Part shown: positions 1 through 7,129 of the stretch, piece by piece | Position numbering within the stretch: position 1 is the stretch's first letter | Layout of the letters: every line of letters begins with the position of its first letter | Assembly (NCBI GenBank): GCA_021817875.1 | Contig: JAKAFQ010000031.1 | Coordinates: 1-15,763 of the forward strand | DNA length: 15,763 bases | Origin: Pseudomonadota bacterium | GTDB taxonomy: Bacteria > Pseudomonadota > Gammaproteobacteria > Steroidobacterales > Steroidobacteraceae | Direction: 5' to 3' | Made by a program: the position numbers and the translations under genes | Notes under the pieces: generated by a model | Told to the model about the DNA's origin: nothing | What the model saw: the letters and a program-made list of their open reading frames with translations, nothing else | The model's database searches: none

Positions 1-1164
1 GAGGCGCGCGCGCAGGGCCGTTTCGAGCTGTTCGCGCCGCTGCTCACCGAGGTGGTTCACCTGGTGCGCGACAAGGCGGCGCTGCTCGGCCAGGCGCTGA
101 ATCTCGCGCCGTATGATGCCCTGGTCGACGAGTTCAGCCCGGGCATCGCGACCGCCGACATCGATGCGCTGGTCAAAGCGCTCTCGCGGCGTCTGCCCTC
201 GCTGATCCGCGAGGCCATCGCCGTGCAGCAGAACCGGCCACCGCAGGCGCTCAGCGGGAAATTTCCGTTCGCCCGGCAGCGCTCGCTCATCGTCGAGGTC
301 ATGAAGCAGATCGGCTTCCCCTTCGACCGGGGCCGGCTGGATGAGAGCGCGCATCCGTTTACCGAGGGCGTGCCGGGGGACATGCGGGTCACCACGCGCC
401 TCGACCCCAACGATCCATTCACCGGGCTGCTCGGGGCGCTGCACGAGACCGGTCATGCCATGTATGACCTGGGCCTGCCGCAGGACTGGTGCGACCAGCC
501 CGTCGGGCGCGACCGTGGCATGGCGCTGGAAGAGAGCCAGTCGCTGCTGGTCGAGATGATCGTCTGCCGCAGCCGGCCATTCGTGCACTACGTGCAGCCC
601 CTGCTCGTGAAGCATTTTGGCGTCAGCGGTCCAGCGTGGGACGTGGAGAACCTCTACGCCCACCTGACCCGCGTGCAGCGGGGCCTGATCCGCGTGGACG
701 CCGACGAACTGACTTACCCGCTGCACATCATGCTGCGGTACGAGCTGGAGAAGCAGCTGCTGAATGGCGATCTGGCGGTGCGTGATCTGCCCGCGGCCTG
801 GAACGAGGGCATGGAAGAGCGGCTCGGCATCCGCCCGGGCGGCGATACCGAGGGCTGTCTGCAGGATGTCCACTGGGCGGTCGGCTCGTTCGGCTATTTC
901 CCTTCCTATGCGCTCGGCGCGGTGATCGCCGCGCAGCTCTACGAGAGCCTGCGTAACGATGTGCCGGCCCTCGACGAGCAGCTCGCGCACGGCGAGTTCG
1001 GCGGGCTGCTCGCCTGGCTGCGCACGCACGTGCACGGGCTCGGGGCCAAGGTGCCGGTACAGGACCTGTTGCGCGAGGCGACCGGCAAACCCCTGTCGGC
1101 GGCCGCTTTCATCCGTTACGTCGAGACCAAGTACCTGGAAACCGCGGCGAGCGAGGCAGCTTAG
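1..1164 (+). CDS. M32 family metallocarboxypeptidase (carboxypeptidase Taq type), 5' end missing
   Basis: The frame is open from base 1, and the residues before the first GTG (base 52) already read like the family (AQGRFELFAPLLTEVV), so the gene begins outside the window. About 387 residues are present of the usual 490-510. M32 enzymes are cytosolic metal-dependent carboxypeptidases that trim C-terminal residues from peptides. Visible family motifs, in order: HPF at 352-360, the zinc-binding HETGH at 442-456, EESQ at 529-540 (HESQ in most members, so His is replaced by Glu here), the RVDADELTYPLH segment near 690-725, and the GCLQDVHW segment near 852-877 before the conserved FGYFPSYALG. The metal site HExxH is intact. 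The TAG stop is directly followed by the ATG of ttcA, so the two are probably co-translated. The family call is secure; substrate preference is not visible. Confidence 0.93.
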   Translation, partial: EARAQGRFELFAPLLTEVVHLVRDKAALLGQALNLAPYDALVDEFSPGIATADIDALVKALSRRLPSLIREAIAVQQNRPPQALSGKFPFARQRSLIVEVMKQIGFPFDRGRLDESAHPFTEGVPGDMRVTTRLDPNDPFTGLLGALHETGHAMYDLGLPQDWCDQPVGRDRGMALEESQSLLVEMIVCRSRPFVHYVQPLLVKHFGVSGPAWDVENLYAHLTRVQRGLIRVDADELTYPLHIMLRYELEKQLLNGDLAVRDLPAAWNEGMEERLGIRPGGDTEGCLQDVHWAVGSFGYFPSYALGAVIAAQLYESLRNDVPALDEQLAHGEFGGLLAWLRTHVHGLGAKVPVQDLLREATGKPLSAAAFIRYVETKYLETAASEAA

Positions 1165-2013
1165 ATGGGACGGGGCGCTACACAGTCGCGGACGCTCACG
1201 CGCCTGCAGGCCCGGCTGCGGGGCGAGGTCGGCAAGGCGATCGGGGACTTCCGGATGATCGCCTCAGGTGACCGCGTGATGGTGTGCCTGTCCGGAGGGA
1301 AGGACTCCTACACCTTGCTCGATATCCTGCTGTCGCTGCAGCGCAGCGCGCCGGTCGATTTCGAGCTCCTGGCCGTCAATCTCGATCAGAAGCAGCCGGG
1401 CTTCCCGGCGCACGTGCTGCCCGGGTACCTGGCCGGTCTCGGCGTGCCCTTCCACATCATCGAGCAGGACACCTACGGGGTGGTCAAGCGGGTGGTGCCG
1501 GAAGGCCGCACGATGTGTGGCCTGTGCTCACGATTGCGGCGCGGCGCGTTGTATCGCTTCGCCGCGGACCACGGCGTCACCAAGATCGCCCTCGGTCATC
1601 ATCGCGACGACATCGTCGAGACGTTGTTTCTCAATCTGTTCTTCGGTGGCCGGCTGAAGGCGATGGCCCCGAAGCTGCTGTCCGAGGACGGCCGTCACGT
1701 CGTGATCCGCCCGCTCGCCTACGTGGCCGAGCGGGATATCGAGCGCTACGCGCGCGGCCGCGGCTTCCCGCTCATTCCCTGCAGGCTCTGCGGCTCACAG
1801 GAGCACCTGCAGCGCCGGGCGGTCAAGCGCATGCTCGCGGAATGGGAGCGTGAGTGGCCCGGCCGGACCGAAAGCATTTTCTCGGCGCTGCGTCACCTCG
1901 AGCCCGGGACGCTCGCCGATCCGCGCCACTTTGACTTCGCCGGTCTCGACGCCCGCCGGGTCTGCGGCATGTCGAGCGACGAAGAAGACCGCCCGCGGGT
2001 GCTGGCCGGCTGA
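1165..2013 (+). CDS. ttcA: tRNA 2-thiocytidine(32) synthetase TtcA
   Basis: TtcA uses ATP and a [4Fe-4S] cluster to thiolate cytidine 32 in the anticodon loop of certain tRNAs. The 282-aa protein has the PP-loop ATP-binding motif SGGKDS (residues 43-48), the first Cys pair in [11 protein letters not shown] (C118, C121), the ALGHHRDD segment (142-149), and the second Cys pair in PCRLCGSQ (C206, C209). Spacing and wording match E. coli TtcA, where two Cys of the first pair and one of the second hold the cluster. Length is close to the family's usual 280-310. The ATG abuts the upstream TAG stop with no spacer and no clear Shine-Dalgarno site, pointing to translational coupling with the carboxypeptidase gene. 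The next gene starts 3 nt after its TGA. The sulfur donor is not encoded next to it, although a rhodanese-family gene lies 12 kb away in this window. Confidence 0.96.
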   Translation: MGRGATQSRTLTRLQARLRGEVGKAIGDFRMIASGDRVMVCLSGGKDSYTLLDILLSLQRSAPVDFELLAVNLDQKQPGFPAHVLPGYLAGLGVPFHIIEQDTYGVVKRVVPEGRTMCGLCSRLRRGALYRFAADHGVTKIALGHHRDDIVETLFLNLFFGGRLKAMAPKLLSEDGRHVVIRPLAYVAERDIERYARGRGFPLIPCRLCGSQEHLQRRAVKRMLAEWEREWPGRTESIFSALRHLEPGTLADPRHFDFAGLDARRVCGMSSDEEDRPRVLAG

Positions 2014-2016
2014 CCG

Positions 2017-3489
2017 ATGAGCGCGAGCGCGCCCGTTCCCCTTCCGCACTCCTACTGGGTCCTGCCCGGCCGGGTGCTCGCCGGCGAGCACCCGGCCGGT
2101 CCCACCCCCGAGGCTACCCGCGAACGCCTCGGGCTGCTGCTCGGTGCGGGTATCGAGTGTTTCCTCGACCTGACCGAGCCCGCGGAGATCGACCCGTACG
2201 ACGAAGCGCTGCCGCTGCACATCGAGTACCAGCGCAAACCGATCCCGGATCACGGCCTGCCCGGGCGCCGGGAACACATGCTCGAGATTCTCGATTGCCT
2301 GCGCGATGCGCTGCGCGAGCGCAAGCCGGTCTATGTTCATTGCCGTGCCGGTATCGGCCGGACCGCGATGGTGGTCGGTTGCTTCCTCGCCGAAGGGTGC
2401 GGGGGCGATCAGGCGCTCGAAACGATCAACCGCCTCTGGATGCAGTCCGGACGCTCGCGGGACTGGCCCGTCATTCCCGAGACCCGGGCCCAGACCGACT
2501 ACATCCGGCAGTGGCAGCCTCGCGCGCAGCAGGCCGATCCTGCCATCCCGGCGGAGGCTGGCACCGCGGCACCGCAGGCGCCTGCGGCAGCCGCCGATCC
2601 TCTGCTCGATCCCGTCACGCTCAGGGCGGCACAGGCGCTGCGGGAACGATTCCACGGCGCGCTCCTCGGCCTTGCCGTCGGGGACGCCATCGCCGCACCG
2701 ACGCAGATGCGCCGCCCCGGCACCTTCCCGCCGGTGGGAGATCTGATCGGCGGGGGCCCGTTCAACCTGCCTCCCGGAGGCTGGAGCGACGATACCGCGA
2801 TGGCGCTGTGTCTGGCCGACAGCCTGCTCGAGTGCGGCGGTTTCGACCCGGCAGACCAGATGGAACGTTATCGGCGCTGGCAGCGGGACGGATACCTGTC
2901 GGCCACGGGTCGGTGTCTCGGCATCACCGTGCATACGGCCCAGGCTCTGGCCGCGGCCCAATGGCGGCGCCAGCCTTTCGCGGGCTCACACGATCCAAAG
3001 CGGCGCGACCCGGAGCCGCTGTCCCGGGTGGCGCCGGTCGCGATGTGCTTTTTCGCCTCACCCGAAGAGGCGGTGCGCATGGCGGGCGAAGCGGCCCGGA
3101 GCACCTGCCAGTCGGGCACGGTGCTCCAGGCCTGCCGCGATCTGGCGCAGCTGCTGTTGCTCGCGCTGTCGGGTCGGACCAAGGCCGGGATCCTGGCCGA
3201 AGCGTCAACCCGGCTGCCGCACCGGGGCGCCGGCCACGGGGTCGGCCAGTCGCTCTCGGGTGCCATCGAGGCGTTTGCGGCAACCAACAGCTTCCGCGAG
3301 GCGGTACTGCATGCGGCCAACCTGGGAGCAGACTCGGACGTCACCTCGGCTGTTTGCGGTCAGCTCGCCGGGGCCTGGTACGGAGCGGCAGCCATCCCCG
3401 CCCCCTGGCGGGAGCGGCTGCTGCGCCGGCCGCTGATCGAAAGCTATGCCGACCGGCTGCTCACTCACGCCCTGACGCAGATGGGCTGA
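2017..3489 (+). CDS. Two-domain protein: tyrosine/dual-specificity phosphatase-like domain fused to ADP-ribosylglycohydrolase (DraG/ARH family)
   Basis: The 490-aa protein has two recognisable halves. Residues about 10-165 resemble dual-specificity/tyrosine phosphatases and contain the P-loop HCRAGIGRT, with catalytic Cys109 and Arg115 in the C-x5-R signature. Residues about 170-200 form an Ala/Pro-rich linker. Residues about 210-490 are an ADP-ribosylglycohydrolase domain: GALLGLAVGDAIAAP (214-228), the first metal-binding motif WSDDT (256-260), and the second GADSD (437-441) followed by the usual Ala/Gly-rich helix. DraG/ARH enzymes remove ADP-ribose from Arg, Ser or related acceptors using a di-metal centre. 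Both sets of catalytic residues look intact. The ATG is 3 nt after the ttcA stop, so it belongs to the carboxypeptidase-ttcA operon. The domain calls are firm. The substrate, and whether both domains act on one molecule, are unknown. Confidence 0.9.
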   Translation: MSASAPVPLPHSYWVLPGRVLAGEHPAGPTPEATRERLGLLLGAGIECFLDLTEPAEIDPYDEALPLHIEYQRKPIPDHGLPGRREHMLEILDCLRDALRERKPVYVHCRAGIGRTAMVVGCFLAEGCGGDQALETINRLWMQSGRSRDWPVIPETRAQTDYIRQWQPRAQQADPAIPAEAGTAAPQAPAAAADPLLDPVTLRAAQALRERFHGALLGLAVGDAIAAPTQMRRPGTFPPVGDLIGGGPFNLPPGGWSDDTAMALCLADSLLECGGFDPADQMERYRRWQRDGYLSATGRCLGITVHTAQALAAAQWRRQPFAGSHDPKRRDPEPLSRVAPVAMCFFASPEEAVRMAGEAARSTCQSGTVLQACRDLAQLLLLALSGRTKAGILAEASTRLPHRGAGHGVGQSLSGAIEAFAATNSFREAVLHAANLGADSDVTSAVCGQLAGAWYGAAAIPAPWRERLLRRPLIESYADRLLTHALTQMG

Positions 3490-3518
3490 ACCCGCCGCGG
3501 CGACGCTGATAAGCTCAT

Positions 3519-3533
3519 CCGGGCGCGCCCCGG
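3519..3533. repeat. GC-rich inverted repeat between the fusion gene and the metallopeptidase gene
   Basis: CCGGG (3519-3523) and CCCGG (3529-3533) flank a 5-nt loop in the 70-nt gap 3490-3559. No T-run follows, so it is at best a weak terminator or a leader hairpin for the metallopeptidase gene. A TAAGCT hexamer at 3510-3515 could be a -10 box, but I see no matching -35. It is unclear whether transcription stops here or continues into the next pair. Confidence 0.3.
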
Positions 3534-3559
3534 GGCATCCACCAGGGGCTTCGAGACCA

Positions 3560-4603
3560 ATGACCGCACCAACCCGCCGTCCGGCCCGGCGAGCGTTTTC
3601 GTGGGCCCGCCTCTCCGACGAGGAGCTGCTGAAGCTGCGCTTCCGCGACCTCGACCTGACCCTGCGCCGATCCAACATCCGGCGCGGCGTCGAGCGCCTG
3701 TACCGCGAGCTGCAGGCGCGCGACATCCGCTTCCGGCCGCACGTCTGGCTGTCGGAAGAATGGTTCACCCCGGATGGCGTGCCGGGCATCGCCATTCCCT
3801 TCTACCTGGCTCATCCGCGGCTGACGCGGCTCGAGCGGCACATCATGCGCCAGGCCGAGGGCGGCAACGCCCGCGAGTTCGCGCGCATCCTGCGTCACGA
3901 GGCCGGGCATGCCCTCGACAACGCCTATCGACTGCGCCGGCGCAAGCAGTGGCGCGAGGTGTTTGGTCCGGCCTCGCTGCAGTATCCGGCCCGGTACAAG
4001 GCCCGTCCCGGCAGCCGGCGCTACGTGCATCACCTCGGCGAGTGGTACGCCCAGGCGCATCCCACCGAGGATTTCGCCGAGACATTCGCCGTGTGGCTCG
4101 CGCCGCGCTCGGGATGGCGCAAGAGCTACGCCGATTGGCCCGCCTTCCGCAAGCTGCAGGCGGTCGATGAGTTGATGAACGAAGTGCGCGGCCGGGCACC
4201 GCTGGTGCGCAACCGCGTGCGGATCGAGCCGCTCGATTCCAACACGCGAACCCTGGGCCAGTACTACCGGGGCAAGCTGGCGCGCTACCGGCGCTATCGG
4301 CGCGGGCTGGCCGATGCGCTGTTGCAATGGCTGTTCAGCGCCCAACGCCCGCGCCGGACCGCGATGCGCGCCGCGACGCTGCTGCGCACCCATCAGAAGG
4401 CCCTGATCGATTCGGTGTCGCGCGAGCTTGGCCTGGCGCGCTATAGTGTGCAGCAGATCATGCTGATGCTGATCGAGCGCAGTGATACATTGAAGCTTTA
4501 CGTCCGTGGCGATCGCCGTGACGCGGTGCGCAACTGCCGCTGGCTGCTCGAGCGGCTCGCGGATCTGTACTCTCAGGGTGAGACTCCGCATCTGTCGTTA
4601 TGA
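3560..4603 (+). CDS. Putative HEAGH zinc metallopeptidase, 347 aa, paired with an ATP-grasp ligase
   Basis: The protein has a zincin motif HEAGH at residues 113-117 inside ARILRHEAGHALDNAY. A downstream acidic segment PTEDFAETFAVWL (168-180) offers Glu174 or Glu170 as third zinc ligand, as in gluzincin-like putative zinc-binding metallopeptidases. There is no signal peptide or membrane segment, so it is probably cytosolic. The N-terminus is Arg-rich, and the C-terminal third (about 230-347) is basic and helical with no domain I recognise. An AGGGG at 3544-3548, 11 nt before the ATG, is a plausible ribosome-binding site. The stop overlaps the start of the ATP-grasp gene (ATGA), so the two are translationally coupled. 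Peptidases next to ATP-grasp amidoligases are known from comparative genomics of peptide-modification systems. The fold class is fairly safe; the substrate is unknown. Confidence 0.8.
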   Translation: MTAPTRRPARRAFSWARLSDEELLKLRFRDLDLTLRRSNIRRGVERLYRELQARDIRFRPHVWLSEEWFTPDGVPGIAIPFYLAHPRLTRLERHIMRQAEGGNAREFARILRHEAGHALDNAYRLRRRKQWREVFGPASLQYPARYKARPGSRRYVHHLGEWYAQAHPTEDFAETFAVWLAPRSGWRKSYADWPAFRKLQAVDELMNEVRGRAPLVRNRVRIEPLDSNTRTLGQYYRGKLARYRRYRRGLADALLQWLFSAQRPRRTAMRAATLLRTHQKALIDSVSRELGLARYSVQQIMLMLIERSDTLKLYVRGDRRDAVRNCRWLLERLADLYSQGETPHLSL

Positions 4604-5622
4604 AAAAACTGCGCACGCTGGTCGTGATGCACTCGAGCCTGGTGCCGCCGCAGTCGCTCGCAGGCCACACGGACAAGGAAATCGAGGAGTGGCGGACCGA
4701 ATACGATGTCACCACCGCCCTGCGCCAGAGCGGTCACGACGTGCGCTGTATCGGCGTGCTGGACAGCCTTACGGAAATGCGCCTCGCCATCGGCGAGTGG
4801 CAGCCCGACATCGTCTTCAACCTGCTCGAGGAGTTCAACGGCATCGTCACCTACGACCAGCACGTGGTCGCTTACCTGGAGCTGCTGCGCCAGCCCTACA
4901 CCGGCTGCAATCCGCGCGGACTGCTGCTCTCGCGCGACAAGCCGCTCAGCAAGCAGCTGCTCGCCTTTCATCGGATTCCGACGCCGCGTTTCGCGGTCAT
5001 CCGCCGCGGCAGACGGATCCAGGTGCCGGGCAGGCTGCGTTTCCCGTTGTTCGTCAAGTCGGCGACCGAGGACGCCTCGCTCGGCATCGCCCAGGCATCG
5101 GTCGTGGAGGATGCCGCGCGGCTGAAGGAGCGGGTCGCCTTCATGCACGAGCAGATCGGCTCGGACGCGCTGGTCGAGGAGTTCATCGAGGGCCGCGAGC
5201 TGTATGTCGGCGTCATGGGTAACCGCCGCCTGCGGCGTCTGCCGGTCTGGGAAATGGTCTTCGGCACCATGCCCGACTCTCTCGCCGCCATCGCCACCCG
5301 CAAGGTGAAATGGGACAAGAGCTACAGGGAGAAATACGGGATCATCACGCGCGCCGCGGCCGACCTGGCGCCCGGAGTGCTCGCGCAGCTCGACAGACTC
5401 TCGCGCCGCATCTATCAGGTGCTCGGGCTCTCGGGCTATGCGCGCATGGATTTCCGCACGACCGCCGATGGGCGGGTGTATGCGCTCGAGGCGAATGCCA
5501 ACCCCAACCTCGCGGCGTCCGAGGACTTCGCCGAATCGGCGCTCGCCGCCGGCATCGCCTACCCGGAGCTGCTCGAGCGGCTGATGGCGCTCGGCCTGTC
5601 CTATCGCGCCAAGTGGCGGTAG
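4600..5622 (+). CDS. ATP-grasp ligase of the D-alanine-D-alanine ligase-like type
   Basis: The 340-aa protein looks like a D-Ala-D-Ala ligase relative. It has an N-terminal Rossmann-like part with PDIVFNLLEEFNG (69-81), the central PYTGCNPRGLLLSRDK (99-114), and an ATP-grasp core with FPLFVKSATEDASLGI (148-163; Lys153 a likely ATP contact) and VEEFIEGRELYVG (192-204). The metal-binding end is MDFR (Asp284) and ALEANANPN (Glu297, Asn299, Asn301). ATP-grasp ligases form an acyl phosphate and join it to an amine. It differs from housekeeping Ddl by the unusual long segment about 208-262 (WEMVFGTMPDSL, KVKWDKSYREKYGI) and by its neighbours, which are not cell-wall genes. Its ATG overlaps the metallopeptidase stop by 4 nt. 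I would not name it ddl. A peptide- or amino-acid-ligase role is likely, with the substrate undefined. Confidence 0.85.
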   Translation: MKKLRTLVVMHSSLVPPQSLAGHTDKEIEEWRTEYDVTTALRQSGHDVRCIGVLDSLTEMRLAIGEWQPDIVFNLLEEFNGIVTYDQHVVAYLELLRQPYTGCNPRGLLLSRDKPLSKQLLAFHRIPTPRFAVIRRGRRIQVPGRLRFPLFVKSATEDASLGIAQASVVEDAARLKERVAFMHEQIGSDALVEEFIEGRELYVGVMGNRRLRRLPVWEMVFGTMPDSLAAIATRKVKWDKSYREKYGIITRAAADLAPGVLAQLDRLSRRIYQVLGLSGYARMDFRTTADGRVYALEANANPNLAASEDFAESALAAGIAYPELLERLMALGLSYRAKWR

Positions 5623-5708
5623 CGGCTTTCACGCCGCGGATGTCAGCACTCCAGTTGCGGGGCTGCCAGCGTCGGCCATGACCTGGCCGGCTGCGCTGCG
5701 CGGCTTTT
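5622..5708 (+). terminator. Weak terminator-like hairpins after the ATP-grasp gene
   Basis: GCGGC (5622-5626) and GCCGC (5633-5637) can pair around a TTTCAC loop directly at the ATP-grasp stop codon. Further on, GCCG (5686-5689) can pair with CGGC (5701-5704), followed by TTTT (5705-5708). Neither is a strong intrinsic terminator. Together with the promoter candidate just downstream they suggest a partial break in the transcript. Confidence 0.25.
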
Positions 5709-5732
5709 CGATGCGTGTCACAACCGCGGGGG

Positions 5733-5761
5733 TTCACTTTGTGCCGCTGATGCCGTTCAAT
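5733..5761 (+). promoter_or_regulatory. Candidate sigma-70 promoter for the 210-aa/227-aa gene pair
   Basis: A TTCACT -35-like box (5733-5738, 4/6 to consensus) and a TTCAAT -10-like box (5756-5761, 4/6) are separated by exactly 17 nt. Transcription would start near 5768, giving a leader of about 28 nt before the ATG at 5796. It lies in a 173-nt gap that otherwise holds no gene I can see. Confidence 0.35.
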
Positions 5762-5795
5762 GGAACGACCGTGGCGAGCGTGAGGTCCTCGAGGT

Positions 5796-6428
5796 ATGCG
5801 TGAAGCCAGAGTCCAGCCGGTCGCGAGCCTGAAGGAGTATTTCAAGGATGCGCTGCACGCGGCGCTGGTGAACCAGCACCTCGCGGTGGAGGGCGAGACA
5901 GAGCACTACGTGGTGAACCTGCTGACCCTGTTCGCCCGCTCGGAGGCGCTGTTCGATGCCACGGGCGAGGGACTGCGCCTGCGGCCGCTGGTGCTGCTGC
6001 TGTCGGAGGCGATGGAGGCGGGCACGCACGATCAGCGCAACCGCGGCCTGCAGCGCCTCGGCGACGTGTCGCTGTTCGTCGCCGGTTTCTTCGCGCAGGG
6101 CTTTGCGCGCAAGCTCATCGACATTGACTATCACATCGCGATGGGCGGCCGCGCCTACGGCACACTGGCCGCGGCGCTCTCGGGCGATGTGAACGCCCGC
6201 CGCGGACGCAAGGCGCTCGCGCTGGTGTTCGCCGAGCTCGCCGAGAAATTCCAGGTCCTGGTCGATGCGCTCAACGAGCTCAGCGAGAGCGCCTACATCC
6301 ATACCGACAAGGACATCCTCAGGCTGTACGATCTGTGGCTGAAAACCGGCAGCCGTCGCAGCTTTCGCCTGCTTCAGCGGCTCGGCATCAAGCCGGTGCC
6401 GGCCGCTGCCGGATCGCGGCCGCACTGA
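5796..6428 (+). CDS. Hypothetical protein, 210 aa, helical, unrecognised family
   Basis: I do not recognise this protein. It appears mostly alpha-helical and soluble, with no signal peptide. Segments that look constrained include VEGETEHYVVNLLTLFARSE (31-50), QRLGDVSLFVAGFFAQGFARK (about 86-106, partly hydrophobic), DIDYHIAMGGRAYG (109-122), and a C-terminal TDKDILRLYDLWLKTGS (170-186). Codon use is GC-rich like its neighbours, so it looks like a genuine resident gene. GAGG at 5782-5785, 10 nt before the ATG, may serve as ribosome-binding site. The next gene starts 17 nt after its TGA on the same strand, so the two are probably co-expressed. The metallopeptidase and ATP-grasp pair lies 173 nt upstream on the same strand, hinting at a shared process. 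I assign no function. Confidence 0.8.
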   Translation: MREARVQPVASLKEYFKDALHAALVNQHLAVEGETEHYVVNLLTLFARSEALFDATGEGLRLRPLVLLLSEAMEAGTHDQRNRGLQRLGDVSLFVAGFFAQGFARKLIDIDYHIAMGGRAYGTLAAALSGDVNARRGRKALALVFAELAEKFQVLVDALNELSESAYIHTDKDILRLYDLWLKTGSRRSFRLLQRLGIKPVPAAAGSRPH

Positions 6429-6445
6429 GTGCCGGCGGCGCCTGC

Positions 6446-7129
6446 ATGATCCTCTCGCGGTTGCAGACGCTCCTCGGCGGTATTTATGACGTCGGCGTCG
6501 ACTATGACGTCTATGACTTTCTGGTGACCGATCGCGCCCGTCTGCCGTCGGAGGTCCGTCATCGCCGCTGCGAGGAGGATCTGATCGTGGCCGAGCCGCC
6601 CGGCGAGGCGCAGGCGGTGGCGCAGGCCGCACCGCCCGCGATGGGCGTGTCCCTGTATCTCGATCCGGCGCTGATCGACAGACTCGCGCGCGAGGATCCC
6701 ACACAGCGTCTGCACGGGGGCAATGTGTCCGATTGCTGGGCGGCACTCGAGGGAGTGAGCCACTTCCTCTGTGTCGCCTGGCATGCCGACCACGATCGGC
6801 CGGTCTCGCTCCTGGAGCTGGAGATGCAGGCCGAGGTGGACAAGTACGTGGTCAGCTACTGGCTGATGCAGCGCCAGTCCCCCCGGCGTTTCCCGGCGGA
6901 GCTGCACCGGCTGCTGTTCGAGCATGCCCGGATCGATCCTCGCCTCGCCGATGGACGCGAGGCGCTGTACCGGCGGGCGAGCGGCTATGCCGGGAAGTTC
7001 TGCCGCAGGCTCGAGCGCGATTTGCGCAGCGCCCGCATCGGCGCCGAGCAGGAGGTCCTGGCACGCCTGCGCCGCTTCTACCGTCTTTCCGGCACGCGCA
7101 AGCTGGCGCACATCGACTCGATGAGCTAA
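6446..7129 (+). CDS. Hypothetical protein, 227 aa, unrecognised family
   Basis: I chose the ATG at 6446 because the in-frame start further up (6335) lies deep inside the preceding gene, while 6446 follows that gene's stop by 17 nt. I do not recognise the family. The middle holds a cluster of possible metal ligands: Cys97, His106, Cys109, His113 and His116, within SDCWAALEGVSHFLCVAWH and the next few residues. An acidic stretch LELEMQAEVDKY follows (123-134; Glu124, Glu126, Glu130, Asp132). The C-terminal half (about 145-215) is basic and helical. There is no signal peptide or membrane segment. The N-terminus MILSRLQTLLGGIYDVGVDY resembles a short docking helix. Its TAA stop overlaps the stop of the convergent Nudix gene by 4 nt. 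The metal-site idea is inference from residue spacing only. Confidence 0.8.
   Translation: MILSRLQTLLGGIYDVGVDYDVYDFLVTDRARLPSEVRHRRCEEDLIVAEPPGEAQAVAQAAPPAMGVSLYLDPALIDRLAREDPTQRLHGGNVSDCWAALEGVSHFLCVAWHADHDRPVSLLELEMQAEVDKYVVSYWLMQRQSPRRFPAELHRLLFEHARIDPRLADGREALYRRASGYAGKFCRRLERDLRSARIGAEQEVLARLRRFYRLSGTRKLAHIDSMS

Noticed and set aside
1795..4591. Minus-strand open frames of 388 and 358 aa opposite ttcA, the fusion gene and the metallopeptidase gene
   Set aside because: No domain or start signal is visible, and the opposite strand carries well-supported genes.
3560..5622. Graspetide (ATP-grasp RiPP) cluster
   Set aside because: No small precursor gene with a repeated acidic/Thr core is visible, and the ligase resembles Ddl rather than the RimK-like graspetide enzymes.
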